This document shows, in pieces, positions 1-7,484 of a stretch of DNA of 19,838 nucleotides. The stretch is from contig JAADFC010000136.1 of NCBI GenBank assembly GCA_013153105.1, positions 1-19,838 on the forward strand. Direction: 5' to 3'. The DNA is from Thermoproteota archaeon. GTDB lineage: Archaea > Thermoproteota > Thermoprotei_A > Sulfolobales > Pyrodictiaceae. Each line of letters starts with the position of its first letter. The first letter of the stretch is position 1. The notes beneath the pieces are model-generated. The model worked only from the letters and a program-made list of their open reading frames with translations. It made no database searches and was not told the origin of the DNA. Made by a program: the position numbers and the translations under genes.

Positions 1-270
1 CAGAGACCGGAGAATCCTACGCTCAGCATCCCCCAGCCTGGAGGCGAGGCTTCGCAGAAACTCCTCAGCATCCACACCCTCAAGCCGCACTACAATCCTC
101 GTAATCGGGTTGCCATGGTGACCCTCAACAGTCACGACCAAAGGCTCGACTCTGCCGCGGAGCGTCTCCGGCAGAAGCCCCATCACAGCCTCAACAACCT
201 TATCCACATCCTCCGTCGCATGGGCGTGAGCGGCTATCTCGACGCGCACAACCCTGCTAAAGCCGGGCAA
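1..270 (-). CDS. COG1325-type RNA-binding protein (exosome-associated type), C-terminus cut by window edge
   Basis: The minus strand reads into the window edge, so the gene is truncated at its 3' end; about 90 residues are visible. The product begins near LPGFSRVVRVEIAAHAHATE and contains VEGHHGNPITRIVVRLEG, which matches the small archaeal RNA-binding proteins of COG1325 (about 145 aa) often encoded next to L15e and exosome or RNase P genes. The usual role is inferred to be RNA processing; no catalytic residues are expected. I chose the TTG at 268-270 because a GGGGAGGGGAGG purine run lies just upstream and homologues begin near this point; the frame stays open further upstream without an ATG. 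The gene follows L15e in the same direction after 189 bp with no clear gene. Start uncertain; family assignment fairly secure from memory of the family and from context. Confidence 0.65.
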   Translation of the reverse strand, partial: MPGFSRVVRVEIAAHAHATEDVDKVVEAVMGLLPETLRGRVEPLVVTVEGHHGNPITRIVVRLEGVDAEEFLRSLASRLGDAERRILRSL

Positions 271-459
271 CAGCCTCCCCTCCCCCCGCCGCGGCAGCCG
301 CCGCGGAGGCGGCGCGGACCGGCGCGTGCCGGGGCCTCGTAGCAGGTGCTGCCGCGCCAGAGCACTCCAGACAGCATGCCCAGGCGGCCCGGGTACAGCG
401 TACAAAACGGAACGTGCGTCGAAAGAGTTGCGGGAGAGCCCGCGCCGCGGGCGGAGGGG

Positions 460-1140
460 CTACTGGAGGTCGCCGTGGTGGTACTTCTCCCTTATCTCGT
501 CGGGGGCTATGAGCCTGGCGCCGCGGTGGGCCTCGTGGCGCTTCTTGAGCTCACGCTCCTTCTGCTTCTTCTTCCACTTGTACTTGTGGGTGCCGCGGAG
601 GCCGCGGGTCTTCCGGAGGCCGCGCATCTTCTTGCCTGCGCTGGTGAGACCGCGGAAGACGCGGCCGCGGTGCTGCTTCTCGCATATCCACTTGAGCTCC
701 TTGTCCCTGCATATCGCCGGGTGACTCCGGTCGACCAGTATGACCTCGTACCACTTGTAGAGGCCGTCCTCTGCGACGTAGTAGCTGTTCAACACCTCCA
801 TGTTGGGGTACTTCCTCGCCGCACGCTCCTCGGCTATCAGCCTGGTGGACTTGGCGGGCGCATAGCCGTAGACGCCCATTCTCTTGGGCCTCCTGCCCTT
901 GTTAGGCCTAGGCCTGTTGAGGCCACCCTTCCTCACACGCACCCGGACAACCACAATCCCGGGCTTAGCCTTGTAGCCTAGCGCACGCGCGCGGTCAAGC
1001 CTCGTGGGCTTCGGTATCCTCACGACGCTGGGCTGCCGCCTCCACTCGATAATCCTGCTCCTCCAGAGGCTCGCCAGCGCGGGGTCCTCGTGCCTCTGCT
1101 TCCAGGTCTCCCGCAGGTAATGGTACAGCCCGTGCGCCAT
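460..1140 (-). CDS. rpl15e: Large ribosomal subunit protein L15e
   Basis: The protein is a 226-residue, very basic structural component of the 50S subunit, found in archaea and eukaryotes but not bacteria. The sequence shows the family hallmarks: MAHGLYHYLRETWK at the start, RLDRARALGYKAKPG near residue 50, the RVRVRKGG segment, and a Lys/Arg-rich tail. Length is a little above the usual 190-205 residues, with the excess at the C-terminus. An in-frame GTG nine bases upstream exists (1147-1149), but the purine run GAGGGTGG sits at the right distance only for the ATG at 1138-1140, and family members start MAxGLYxYL. It lies downstream of the YchF GTPase gene, with its own TATA-like box in between. 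Confidence 0.95.
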   Translation of the reverse strand: MAHGLYHYLRETWKQRHEDPALASLWRSRIIEWRRQPSVVRIPKPTRLDRARALGYKAKPGIVVVRVRVRKGGLNRPRPNKGRRPKRMGVYGYAPAKSTRLIAEERAARKYPNMEVLNSYYVAEDGLYKWYEVILVDRSHPAICRDKELKWICEKQHRGRVFRGLTSAGKKMRGLRKTRGLRGTHKYKWKKKQKERELKKRHEAHRGARLIAPDEIREKYHHGDLQ

Positions 1141-1208
1141 CAACGCCACCCTCTATCTACCGGCGCCGCCCTTGGCGTCCGCCCAGGGCCGCACCTTGGC
1201 CAGCTGGC

Positions 1209-1214
1209 TATAAA
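1209..1214 (-). promoter_or_regulatory. Candidate TATA box for L15e
   Basis: TTTATA on the minus strand lies 69 bases upstream of the L15e ATG in a GC-rich gap. Archaeal transcription starting about 25 bases downstream would give a leader of roughly 45 bases. Supported only by motif and position. Confidence 0.45.
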
Positions 1215-1324
1215 GGCTAGCCCGCCGCCCCGGGAGCCCTTGGGGATGATGCGTTGCCCGCATTACCGACTGCCAGCCCTCCCACGCCCAGCGGGTGGGG
1301 AGAGGGTGCGCCCCGCCTGACCCG

Positions 1325-2551
1325 CTAGCCCCTCTTCGCCGCCGCGGCAACTATCTTTATCACATCGCCGTCCTGCAGCACGTAGTCCTCCCCGACCCTC
1401 TGCTTTGTCTTAGCGTTGACAGCGTATAGGAACGTGCGCCCCAGGTCTGTGTGTATCATATAGGCGAGCTGCCTCGCCGTGGTGCCCCTGGGGACCAGGT
1501 AGGCGTCGGGGAGCACCCTGCCCCTGCCATCTGTGAACTTGTTGGCGTCCTCAACAGGGTAGACTACTATCATGTCCAGAAGCTCGAACACCGTGCGGTT
1601 TATCGCCTCCTGGACCCCCGTGCTCCCCCAGCGTCGGAGGACGTTCTCCCGTATATACTCCAGCGCGCGCCGCTGCTGGCTGGTCAGCCTCGACTCGTCC
1701 AGTATCTCGAAATCGCTGTCACCCGGTATGTAGCGTATCAGCCCTGCGCGGGCGGCCTTCCTGAGGGCCAGCTCCGCCGCCGCACTAGTGGGGACAACAG
1801 GGTACTCGAGCTCCCTCCTCATACGCTTTATGTTATCCTCCGCCTCCGGCAGGTCAGCCTTGTTGGCCGCTATCAGCATCGGTTTCGAGCGACGCAGCCC
1901 TGCTACGAACCTTCGCAGGTCCTCGCGGCTCCAGCTCGTCAGCTGCCTCCCCTCCAGCCCAGCATACTTCAACGCAGCCTCGACGTGGCGCCTGGTTACG
2001 CTGAGCCCGCTCAGCCGCTGAGCCAGCGCATCCACGGGATTCTCTCCCGTAGTAGACACCTTCATGGCGAAGCGGTCCCAGTCCTTCTGCACTATGGAGT
2101 ACATCCACTCCTCGAGCTCCCTCTCCAGCCACCGGACCTCCTCGATGGGGTCGTAGCTGCCCGGCGGCACCGGGTTGCCCGCCGCGTCGGTGGCACCTGC
2201 AGCGTCGACGACTAGTATCACGGCGTCAGCTCTCCTTATCGCGTCGAGGAACTGGTTGCCGAGCCCCTTACCCTCATGCGCGCCGGGTATGAGGCCCGGT
2301 ATGTCTGCCAGCTTCACCGGTATGAAACGCCAGCCCTCCAGGCAGAAGCCGCTGGCAGGGTCGCATCTCGGGAGCCCCAGCTCCACGTGGACGCAGCGCT
2401 TACGCACATAGCCCACTCCCACGCTGGGCTCGAGCGTTACGAAGGGCCTGTTGCCTATCTCCACGGTAGCCATGGTTGCCGCCGCGAAGAACGTGGACTT
2501 GCCCACGTTAGTCTTACCGACGAGGCCTATGAGCCTCTCCGGGGGAGGCAT
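1325..2551 (-). CDS. ychF: YchF/OLA1-type translation-associated GTPase/ATPase with TGS domain
   Basis: This is a 408-residue P-loop NTPase of the OBG/YchF family (COG0012), cytoplasmic and ribosome-associated in characterised members. The Walker A motif GKTNVGKS is at residues 12-19, the G3-type DIPGLIPGAHEGKGLG loop follows, NKAD is the G4 motif, and the C-terminal 80 residues form a TGS domain (VLPDAYLVPRGTTARQLAYM to the final VLQDGDVIKIV). NKxD rather than the bacterial NxxE is usual in archaeal members. The ATG at 2549-2551 is chosen because GGAG lies six bases upstream and the protein then starts ten residues before the P-loop; a longer frame upstream adds only MQRCGAWSV. The gene is divergent from ndk and upstream of L15e. 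Confidence 0.93.
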   Translation of the reverse strand: MPPPERLIGLVGKTNVGKSTFFAAATMATVEIGNRPFVTLEPSVGVGYVRKRCVHVELGLPRCDPASGFCLEGWRFIPVKLADIPGLIPGAHEGKGLGNQFLDAIRRADAVILVVDAAGATDAAGNPVPPGSYDPIEEVRWLERELEEWMYSIVQKDWDRFAMKVSTTGENPVDALAQRLSGLSVTRRHVEAALKYAGLEGRQLTSWSREDLRRFVAGLRRSKPMLIAANKADLPEAEDNIKRMRRELEYPVVPTSAAAELALRKAARAGLIRYIPGDSDFEILDESRLTSQQRRALEYIRENVLRRWGSTGVQEAINRTVFELLDMIVVYPVEDANKFTDGRGRVLPDAYLVPRGTTARQLAYMIHTDLGRTFLYAVNAKTKQRVGEDYVLQDGDVIKIVAAAAKRG

Positions 2552-2612
2552 GACGCTCCAAGCCCCGCAGCGTTGCACTACCCGCTGGGCCGGGGCTACG
2601 GCTCCGCTAGCC

Positions 2613-2620
2613 TCTATATA
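2613..2620. promoter_or_regulatory. Shared, near-palindromic TATA element between ychF and ndk
   Basis: TCTATATA followed by CC sits in the 92-bp divergent gap. It reads as a TATA box on both strands. For ndk (plus) the predicted start of transcription falls at about 2640-2644, practically on the ATG; for ychF (minus) it would leave a leader near 35 bases. No other AT-rich element is visible in the gap. Confidence 0.5.
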
Positions 2621-2643
2621 CCCGGGCCAGGAGGGCGGCCGCT

Positions 2644-3090
2644 ATGGCGGAGGGGTGGCCTGGAGTGGCCGAGCGCACCTTCGTAATGATAAAGCCCGAC
2701 GCTGTAAAGCGCGGCCTGATAGGAGAGATTATAGCCCGCTTCGAGAGGAAGGGCTTCCGCATCAAAGCACTGAAGATGAAGTGGCTCACCAGAGAGGAGG
2801 CAGAGAAGCTCTACGAGGTCCACCGGGGCAAGCCGTTCTTCGAGGAGCTCGTCAACTTCATAACCAGCGGCCCCGTAGTGGCGATGATACTTGAGGGCCC
2901 CAGCGCGATAGAGGTCGTCAGGCTGATGATAGGCGCCACCGACGGCCGGAAAGCAGCTCCCGGCACCATAAGGGGCGACTACGCGCTAGACATAGGCGCC
3001 AACGTGATACACGCAAGCGACAGCAGGGAGTCCTTCGAACGCGAGTACAAGGTATTCTTCACCGACGAAGAGATAGTCGGCGACTACTAG
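2644..3090 (+). CDS. ndk: Nucleoside diphosphate kinase
   Basis: The 148-residue product transfers the gamma-phosphate between nucleoside triphosphates and diphosphates through a phosphohistidine. RTFVMIKPDAVKRGLIGEI is the conserved N-terminal strand and helix, and NVIHASDS carries the catalytic histidine in the canonical NxxHxSDS setting. The length is typical of the family, plus about eight extra N-terminal residues. GGAGGG lies eight bases before the ATG. In many archaea ndk is the last gene of the L7Ae-S28e-L24e operon; here it is adjacent to L24e but in the opposite, convergent orientation, which points to a local inversion. A T-run (CCTTTTCCC, around 3102-3110) shortly after the stop may end the transcript. 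Confidence 0.97.
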   Translation: MAEGWPGVAERTFVMIKPDAVKRGLIGEIIARFERKGFRIKALKMKWLTREEAEKLYEVHRGKPFFEELVNFITSGPVVAMILEGPSAIEVVRLMIGATDGRKAAPGTIRGDYALDIGANVIHASDSRESFEREYKVFFTDEEIVGDY

Positions 3091-3101
3091 ACCCCGCCAC
3101 A

Positions 3102-3110
3102 CCACCTTTT
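3102..3110 (+). terminator. T-run after ndk
   Basis: CCTTTTCCC lies 12 bases after the ndk stop. Short U-rich tracts act as archaeal intrinsic terminators; this is a minimal one. The rest of the 262-bp convergent gap to L24e has no gene I can support, but carries two inverted repeats near L24e. Confidence 0.3.
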
Positions 3111-3304
3111 CCCAGTACCACCCTCGAGGGCGGACGCTCCCGCCCCCCGTGCATCCTCGAGGCGCCGCGCAGCCCCACAGCCGGGACGAGCACTCCAGCC
3201 TCGAGCTAGCTAGCCGAGGCCAGTCGAGGGAGCGCCCGAGAAGCCGGGGAGGCACGACCTACAGTCCGCGGATGGAAGCGGCAGAGGAGAGATGTACCGT
3301 GGGC

Positions 3305-3353
3305 GGTAAATGTTTACCCGAGCCGCTAGTGCCATACAGTCGGCAAACACTGT
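3305..3353 (-). repeat. Two inverted repeats just downstream of L24e
   Basis: GGTAAA-TG-TTTACC (3305-3318) is a perfect 6-bp inverted repeat in an otherwise GC-rich gap. ACAGT-(8)-ACTGT (3336-3353) overlaps the L24e stop codon region. Both lie on the 3' side of L24e and could fold in its 3' untranslated RNA, or the first could be a protein-binding site. Function unknown. Confidence 0.4.
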
Positions 3354-3538
3354 CAGCGGCGGAGGGGCGTGTACTTCTTGGTCCACTTGAGCTTCCTGGG
3401 GTCGCGCCCCATCTTCCAGAGCTTGAAGCACTTGCTGCTGCAGAACCACAGCACGCTCCCGTCGTTGCGCACGTACATGAGCCCCGTGCCGGGCTCTATC
3501 TCGCGGCCGCAGTAGCTGCAGGTGCGGGTTATGGGCAT
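3353..3538 (-). CDS. rpl24e: Large ribosomal subunit protein L24e
   Basis: This 61-residue zinc-ribbon protein of the 50S subunit has four cysteines in the family pattern: C7-x2-C10 in RTCSYCGREIEPGTG, and C33-x3-C37 in LWFCSSKCFKLW. The C-terminal KWTKKYTPLRR is basic. The ATG at 3536-3538 is preferred to an in-frame GTG four codons upstream, because GGAGGAGGTGA (the end of the S28e gene) then serves as ribosome binding site about eight bases away; the GTG overlaps it. The S28e stop is eight bases upstream, so the two genes are translationally close. Family order S28e-L24e is conserved across archaea. Confidence 0.95.
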   Translation of the reverse strand: MPITRTCSYCGREIEPGTGLMYVRNDGSVLWFCSSKCFKLWKMGRDPRKLKWTKKYTPLRR

Positions 3539-3546
3539 CGCCGGCT

Positions 3547-3792
3547 TCACCTCCTCCTACCCAGCCTCCGGGCCTCGCGCTCGGTCTCCCTAAGTATAAC
3601 AATGTCACCCAGCCTAACCGGGCCGAGCACGTTCCTGGTGAGCACCCTACCCTTATCCCTGCCCTCGAGGACGCGGACCCTAACCTGTATGACCTCGCCA
3701 TGGACGCCGGTGCGGCCGATGATCTGGATTACCTCCGCCGGGAAGCCTATCTCCTCTATGATGTTGAACTCCTTCTGCCGCCGCTCGCTCAT
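3547..3792 (-). CDS. rps28e: Small ribosomal subunit protein S28e
   Basis: The product is an 81-residue OB-fold protein of the 30S subunit. The central stretch GRTGVHGEVIQVRVRVLEGR and the end LRETEREARRLGRRR are diagnostic of S28e. The frame is open for 31 more codons upstream, but those residues are low-complexity and the family starts near MSERRQKEFN, so the ATG at 3790-3792 is taken. A TATA-like box lies 57 bases upstream. L24e follows eight bases downstream. L7Ae, the usual upstream partner, is separated from it by a plus-strand gene. Confidence 0.95.
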   Translation of the reverse strand: MSERRQKEFNIIEEIGFPAEVIQIIGRTGVHGEVIQVRVRVLEGRDKGRVLTRNVLGPVRLGDIVILRETEREARRLGRRR

Positions 3793-3848
3793 ACCCCTGC
3801 GCCCCCGTGGAACCCCCTGGAGCCCGGGGCGGCCGGCGGGTAGGGGAC

Positions 3849-3854
3849 TATAAA
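3849..3854 (-). promoter_or_regulatory. Candidate TATA box for S28e-L24e
   Basis: TTTATA on the minus strand, 57 bases before the S28e ATG. Its presence fits S28e-L24e being transcribed independently of L7Ae after the intervening gene separated them. Confidence 0.5.
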
Positions 3855-3903
3855 GAAGCCGTGCCACGCCCCGCGGCCGAGCCAAGGCTCCACGTATACC
3901 GGG

Positions 3904-4638
3904 GTGGGCCCGTTGGCGCCTGGCGTGGCTACGCTTCTAGGCGTCCAGGGCTGGGCGGCCACGGTGCTCGAAGAACTGGCACGGTGCAGCCGGTGTATGA
4001 CCGCGGCGGTGCTGGCCGCCGGTGTTTGTAGGGGCGAGGGCTGCGACCCCTCCATAGCAGCCGTGGCCGCCGGCCTCTACACGGCCGGCCGCGGCGCGGG
4101 GCAGGGGCTGCCGCGGCACGCGAGGCACCACGTTGAGGCCGCGCTGGCCGAGGCGGAGGAGGCTTACCTACGGAGCCCCACCAGCGTCTACGCCCAGGTT
4201 GTACTCGACGCGGACGCCCTGTCCCGCATGGGTATCCTCGGCCTCTACAGCCTAGCCCTCCACGCCTCCAGGCTTGAGAGGCTGCTGCAAGTGTTCATGG
4301 AGGCCATGAGCTACGCGGCCGCCAGCGACTACATACTCTACACGAGGACCGCACGCAGGCTCGCCCAGCAGCTCTACAAGCCCCACACCATGGCGGCCGC
4401 GAAGTGGGTGGCGGAGGAGCTTCAGAAGCTCGGCTTCACCGTGGAGCCCCGCGTGGAGACTGGCAGCGCCGGGCTCGTCGCATACCTCGACCTACAACGG
4501 TGCCCCTGCGGCCGCGCTGCCAAGGAGATATACGTGAAGCCCGAGCAGAGATGCATAAGGTACAGGGTCTCCTACAGCTGCTGTGGCACGAAGCTGGAGT
4601 CCGAGGTGTGCACGCCGGAGTCGACGCGCGTCAGGTAG
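3904..4638 (+). CDS. Uncharacterised protein with possible decayed HD-type domain and C-terminal cysteine cluster
   Basis: No family is recognised with certainty; 244 residues from the first GTG. Residues 20-130 are Ala-rich helices and include LPRHARHHVEAALAEA (69-84) and VVLDADALSRMGILG (99-113). The latter resembles the third motif of HD phosphohydrolases (DADxLDxxGxxG), but the expected earlier H and HD motifs are not present: the matching place reads GLYTAGRG. Residues 200-236 hold six cysteines (CPC at 200-202, then 217, 226, 227, 236), suggesting a metal site or disulfides. The start is unsure: GTG 3904, TTG 3913 or GTG 3925 are all possible, and GTATAC at 3894-3899 may be a weak TATA. 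It lies alone on the plus strand between S28e and L7Ae, interrupting their normal neighbourhood. Cytoplasmic by absence of signal or membrane segments. Confidence 0.7.
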   Translation: MGPLAPGVATLLGVQGWAATVLEELARCSRCMTAAVLAAGVCRGEGCDPSIAAVAAGLYTAGRGAGQGLPRHARHHVEAALAEAEEAYLRSPTSVYAQVVLDADALSRMGILGLYSLALHASRLERLLQVFMEAMSYAAASDYILYTRTARRLAQQLYKPHTMAAAKWVAEELQKLGFTVEPRVETGSAGLVAYLDLQRCPCGRAAKEIYVKPEQRCIRYRVSYSCCGTKLESEVCTPESTRVR

Positions 4639-4687
4639 CAGCTCGCGGGCAGAACCCGGGGAGCATGTGTAGAGGGCGAAAAACCGG

Positions 4688-5068
4688 CTAGGCCGCCTTG
4701 GCCTTGAGCTCGTTCACCTGCCTTATAATCTCCTCAACCAGGTCCTTGGCCTCGCCGGGGTCGATGATGCAAGCGCTCGCCGCAGCTACCTCTATCCCGG
4801 CAGCCTCGCCGAGCCTCTTCTTGCTAGGCACATAGACATAGGGAACCTTCTTCTCCTCGCAGAGGAGCGGCAGGTGGGCCACTATCTCCGGCGGGTCTAC
4901 ATCCTCGGCTATGAGGACCAGCTTCGCCAGGCCCCTCTCGACACACTTGGTGGTCTCGTTAGTGCCCTTCTTTATCTTGCCGGTCTTCCTGGCTATCTCG
5001 AGCGCCTGATACGCCTTCTCAGCCAGCTCGGGGGGTACCTCGAACCGCACGTAGAACGGCTTGCTCAT
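4688..5068 (-). CDS. rpl7ae: Ribosomal protein L7Ae, kink-turn RNA-binding protein
   Basis: This 126-residue protein binds RNA kink-turns in the large ribosomal subunit and, in archaea, in box C/D and H/ACA guide RNPs and RNase P. The RNA-binding signature KKGTNETTKCVERGLAKLV (residues 34-52) and LVLIAEDVDPPEIVAHLP are canonical, as are the length and the IEVAAASACI strand. GGAGGA lies seven bases before the ATG at 5066-5068. A TATA-like box about 75 bases upstream suggests it is transcribed separately from gltX, whose stop is 98 bp upstream. Confidence 0.97.
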   Translation of the reverse strand: MSKPFYVRFEVPPELAEKAYQALEIARKTGKIKKGTNETTKCVERGLAKLVLIAEDVDPPEIVAHLPLLCEEKKVPYVYVPSKKRLGEAAGIEVAAASACIIDPGEAKDLVEEIIRQVNELKAKAA

Positions 5069-5142
5069 GGCTCATCCTCCTCCCACGGGGGTCGTCGCCG
5101 ACTCCCCAACCTAGGCACGAAGGCCCCGAGCCCCGCCAGGGG

Positions 5143-5152
5143 CTAAATAAGG
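5143..5152 (-). promoter_or_regulatory. Candidate TATA box for L7Ae
   Basis: CCTTATTTAG on the minus strand in the 98-bp gap between gltX and L7Ae. It is the only AT-rich patch in that gap and is a good match to an archaeal TATA box. Confidence 0.5.
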
Positions 5153-5166
5153 GTAAGCCTCGCCCT

Positions 5167-6945
5167 CTAGCTGTGCGCGTATATCATTACAACCCTCGGC
5201 TCTACACCCTCAGCCCTCCTCCTCACGGCGTCAACCCTCGCGAAGCCTATCCTTACAAGCTGCACTATCTCCCCCGCAGCTATGTGCTCCGCTGCCGCCT
5301 CCACGAACCCGTAGCGGCGTATTAGGTCGAGGCCCTTCGGCTCCACAAGCTCCAAGTCCACCGCCGCGGACGCGGGCACCCACTGTATCAGGGGGGCGCC
5401 CCTGCGCCTCGCCTCCTCCAGCTCGAAGCTGTGGAACCTCGCGACAACCCTACCCTGCTGGACCTCGACAAGCTCCACGTTGAACGCCTCCATAAGCCTG
5501 AAGAAGCCGTGCCGCTCGACTAGCTCGACGTCGCTGCCGCTTATGTAGAGGCGGGCCCTGGGCCCCTCAACCTTGAGGACACGGCTGCCGAGGCCCCCGC
5601 TGGGGTGGAAGGGTACCTCGAAGCCTCTGGCGCCCTCCCAGGGAAGCCCCTCCACAATTAGCTCCACAGGCTCCAGGGCGGCCATGAGCCTCTTCGCCTT
5701 CGGGTCGACTATCACGCGGTTGACCGCCGCCAGGTTGGCATAGCTTATACTCGCATCCGTATACTTCACGCCTACATCGAGTATTATCCTCTTTATCGCC
5801 TCCGCCGTTATCCCCCTCCTACGGAGCCCCGCTATAGTCGCGAACCTCGGGTCAGAGAGGCCCTCGCCCACACCCTCGTCGAGCAGCTTCTTCAGTAGGG
5901 ACTTGCTCATTATGAAGCCTTCAAGCTTCAGCCTGCCAAAGTGGATTACATGCGGGTACTTCCAGCCCAGGTGGCGGTAGAGGAACTCCTGCTTCACCGT
6001 GTTCTGCATATGCTCCTTCGCCCGGAGTATATGGGTTACACCCATGAGGTGGTCATCCACTCCCGCGGCGAAGTTGTAGGTGGGCCAGACGGTGTACCTG
6101 CTCCCGGTTATAGGGTGCGGATACTTCTCGGTGTCGATTATCCTGAAGGCCACCCAGTCCCTCACGCTCGGGTCTGGGTGGCGAGGGTCGGTCTTCACGC
6201 GGAGCACCGCCTCGCCCTCGCCGAAGCCTCCCTCGAGCATCCTGTCCCACAGCTCGAGGTTCTCCTCGACGCTCCTCAGCCTGGGAGGGTACTCCCAGAG
6301 CCTCCCCCTGTACCTTCGGAACTCCTCGCCGGGCCTGTCGTCGACGTAGGCCCCGCCGGCCTCTATGAGCCTCCTGGCTATGTCGTAGTACACTTCCATC
6401 CGGAGGCTCTGGATGTACTCCTCGTCCCACTCCACGCCGAGCCAGCGGAGGTCCTCCTTTATCAGCTGGTAGGCCTCGGGGAGCGGGGTCTTGGTGCGGG
6501 GGTCCGTGTCCTCGAAGCGGAGTATCATACGACCCCTATACATTACCTTGTACTCGTAGCTGAGTATTGCAGGCCTAGCGTTGCCGAGGTGTATTATGAA
6601 GTCGGGGTTGGGGGCGAACCTTGTAACCACCCTGCCCTCCTCGGCCTCGGGTAGGGGCGGGAGCCGTTTCTCCTCGACGGTCCTCTGCTTCTTCCTCTTC
6701 TCGAGCAACCACTGGTACCTCTCGCTGAGCAGGCGACGCTGCTCCTCCAGGCTCAGCCGGTTAACCTCCTCGACCACCTCGCGTACTATGGCCGCCACCT
6801 GCCTCGCGTGACGGCGGAGGTCAGGCCTCTCCGCCATTATCTTGCCCATAACGGGTCCGACCGCGGCGCGGCCACCGTGCTCCACGGCGTTCAGCAGGGC
6901 GTAGCCGCGTGCCAGCTCCCGTATCTCATTCTCGCTGAACGACAT
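5167..6945 (-). CDS. gltX: Glutamyl-tRNA synthetase, archaeal type
   Basis: The 592-residue class I enzyme charges tRNA-Glu, and in archaea usually also tRNA-Gln, which is then amidated. An archaeal/eukaryal N-terminal extension of about 100 residues precedes the catalytic core. The HIGH equivalent is HLGN at 119-122 in RFAPNPDFIIHLGNAR; archaeal relatives usually have DGP before xHLGN, here DFI. RFEDTDPR follows, and the KMSKS loop is MSKS at 346-349. The C-terminal beta-barrel domains have normal length. The ATG at 6943-6945 has GAGAGGT immediately upstream and overlaps the end of the DUF2118 gene by 20 bases, implying coupled translation. Confidence 0.96.
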   Translation of the reverse strand: MSFSENEIRELARGYALLNAVEHGGRAAVGPVMGKIMAERPDLRRHARQVAAIVREVVEEVNRLSLEEQRRLLSERYQWLLEKRKKQRTVEEKRLPPLPEAEEGRVVTRFAPNPDFIIHLGNARPAILSYEYKVMYRGRMILRFEDTDPRTKTPLPEAYQLIKEDLRWLGVEWDEEYIQSLRMEVYYDIARRLIEAGGAYVDDRPGEEFRRYRGRLWEYPPRLRSVEENLELWDRMLEGGFGEGEAVLRVKTDPRHPDPSVRDWVAFRIIDTEKYPHPITGSRYTVWPTYNFAAGVDDHLMGVTHILRAKEHMQNTVKQEFLYRHLGWKYPHVIHFGRLKLEGFIMSKSLLKKLLDEGVGEGLSDPRFATIAGLRRRGITAEAIKRIILDVGVKYTDASISYANLAAVNRVIVDPKAKRLMAALEPVELIVEGLPWEGARGFEVPFHPSGGLGSRVLKVEGPRARLYISGSDVELVERHGFFRLMEAFNVELVEVQQGRVVARFHSFELEEARRRGAPLIQWVPASAAVDLELVEPKGLDLIRRYGFVEAAAEHIAAGEIVQLVRIGFARVDAVRRRAEGVEPRVVMIYAHS

Positions 6946-7450
6946 GTACCTCTCTCACCTCCTCCTCGGGCACCACGAAGACTATGTTCCTCTCGGGGCG
7001 GCTGTAGGGCGAGGAGTAGATGTAAACCACGACGCCGGAGACGTGGCTGCGTATGTGTCTAACCTCCCGCTTCCCCGTGACCGTGAACCCTAGTGTGGAG
7101 CCGGGCTCCACGCGGTCGCCCTCACATGCCTCCAGCACCACGCGTATACCGTTGAGCGGTATAGGCTCTACATGAGACCCTTTTTCGACGAGGAGCCCCC
7201 TATGGTAGTCCGGGGGGAGCAGGACTATGAAAGACCTTGTCGCGCGCTTCGAGACGAGGTCCACCAGCTCCTCTAGGCTGACCCCGTAGATCGCCTTGCC
7301 GAAGCAGCGCGGGCCGCCGCTGCAGGAGCGGGACAGCCTTGCCTCGCCGCCGTCCTCGAGCACCAGGTACTCTTCCGACTCGAGACCCTCTATGTAGAGC
7401 CGTGGGATGTGGTAGGGTGTCTCCGCGCACCTGCTCTCCGGCGTGGCCAA
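6926..7450 (-). CDS. DUF2118-family protein, biotinyl/lipoyl-like fold
   Basis: A 174-residue protein of unknown function. The C-terminal half has the pattern of a biotinyl/lipoyl-like barrel: CEGDRVEPGSTLGFTVTG, then KREVRHIRSHVSGVVVYIY, the arrangement seen in DUF2118 (PF09891, COG4072) proteins restricted to archaea. A lysine lies near the place where carrier proteins are modified, but the MKM context is missing, so attachment of a cofactor is not claimed. No signal or membrane segment. The TTG at 7448-7450 is taken, with GGAGGGG 11 bases upstream; no ATG fits. The gene sits 34 bp after the prenyl synthase and overlaps gltX, so it is probably co-transcribed with both. Confidence 0.75.
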   Translation of the reverse strand: MATPESRCAETPYHIPRLYIEGLESEEYLVLEDGGEARLSRSCSGGPRCFGKAIYGVSLEELVDLVSKRATRSFIVLLPPDYHRGLLVEKGSHVEPIPLNGIRVVLEACEGDRVEPGSTLGFTVTGKREVRHIRSHVSGVVVYIYSSPYSRPERNIVFVVPEEEVREVHVVQRE

Positions 7451-7484
7451 GGGGGATGCTACCCCTCCAGGGCGGCCTCGTCCC

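Noticed and set aside
1451..2215. Long plus-strand frame opposite the YchF gene
   Set aside because: It is the antisense shadow of a strongly conserved GTPase; high GC makes such frames common here.
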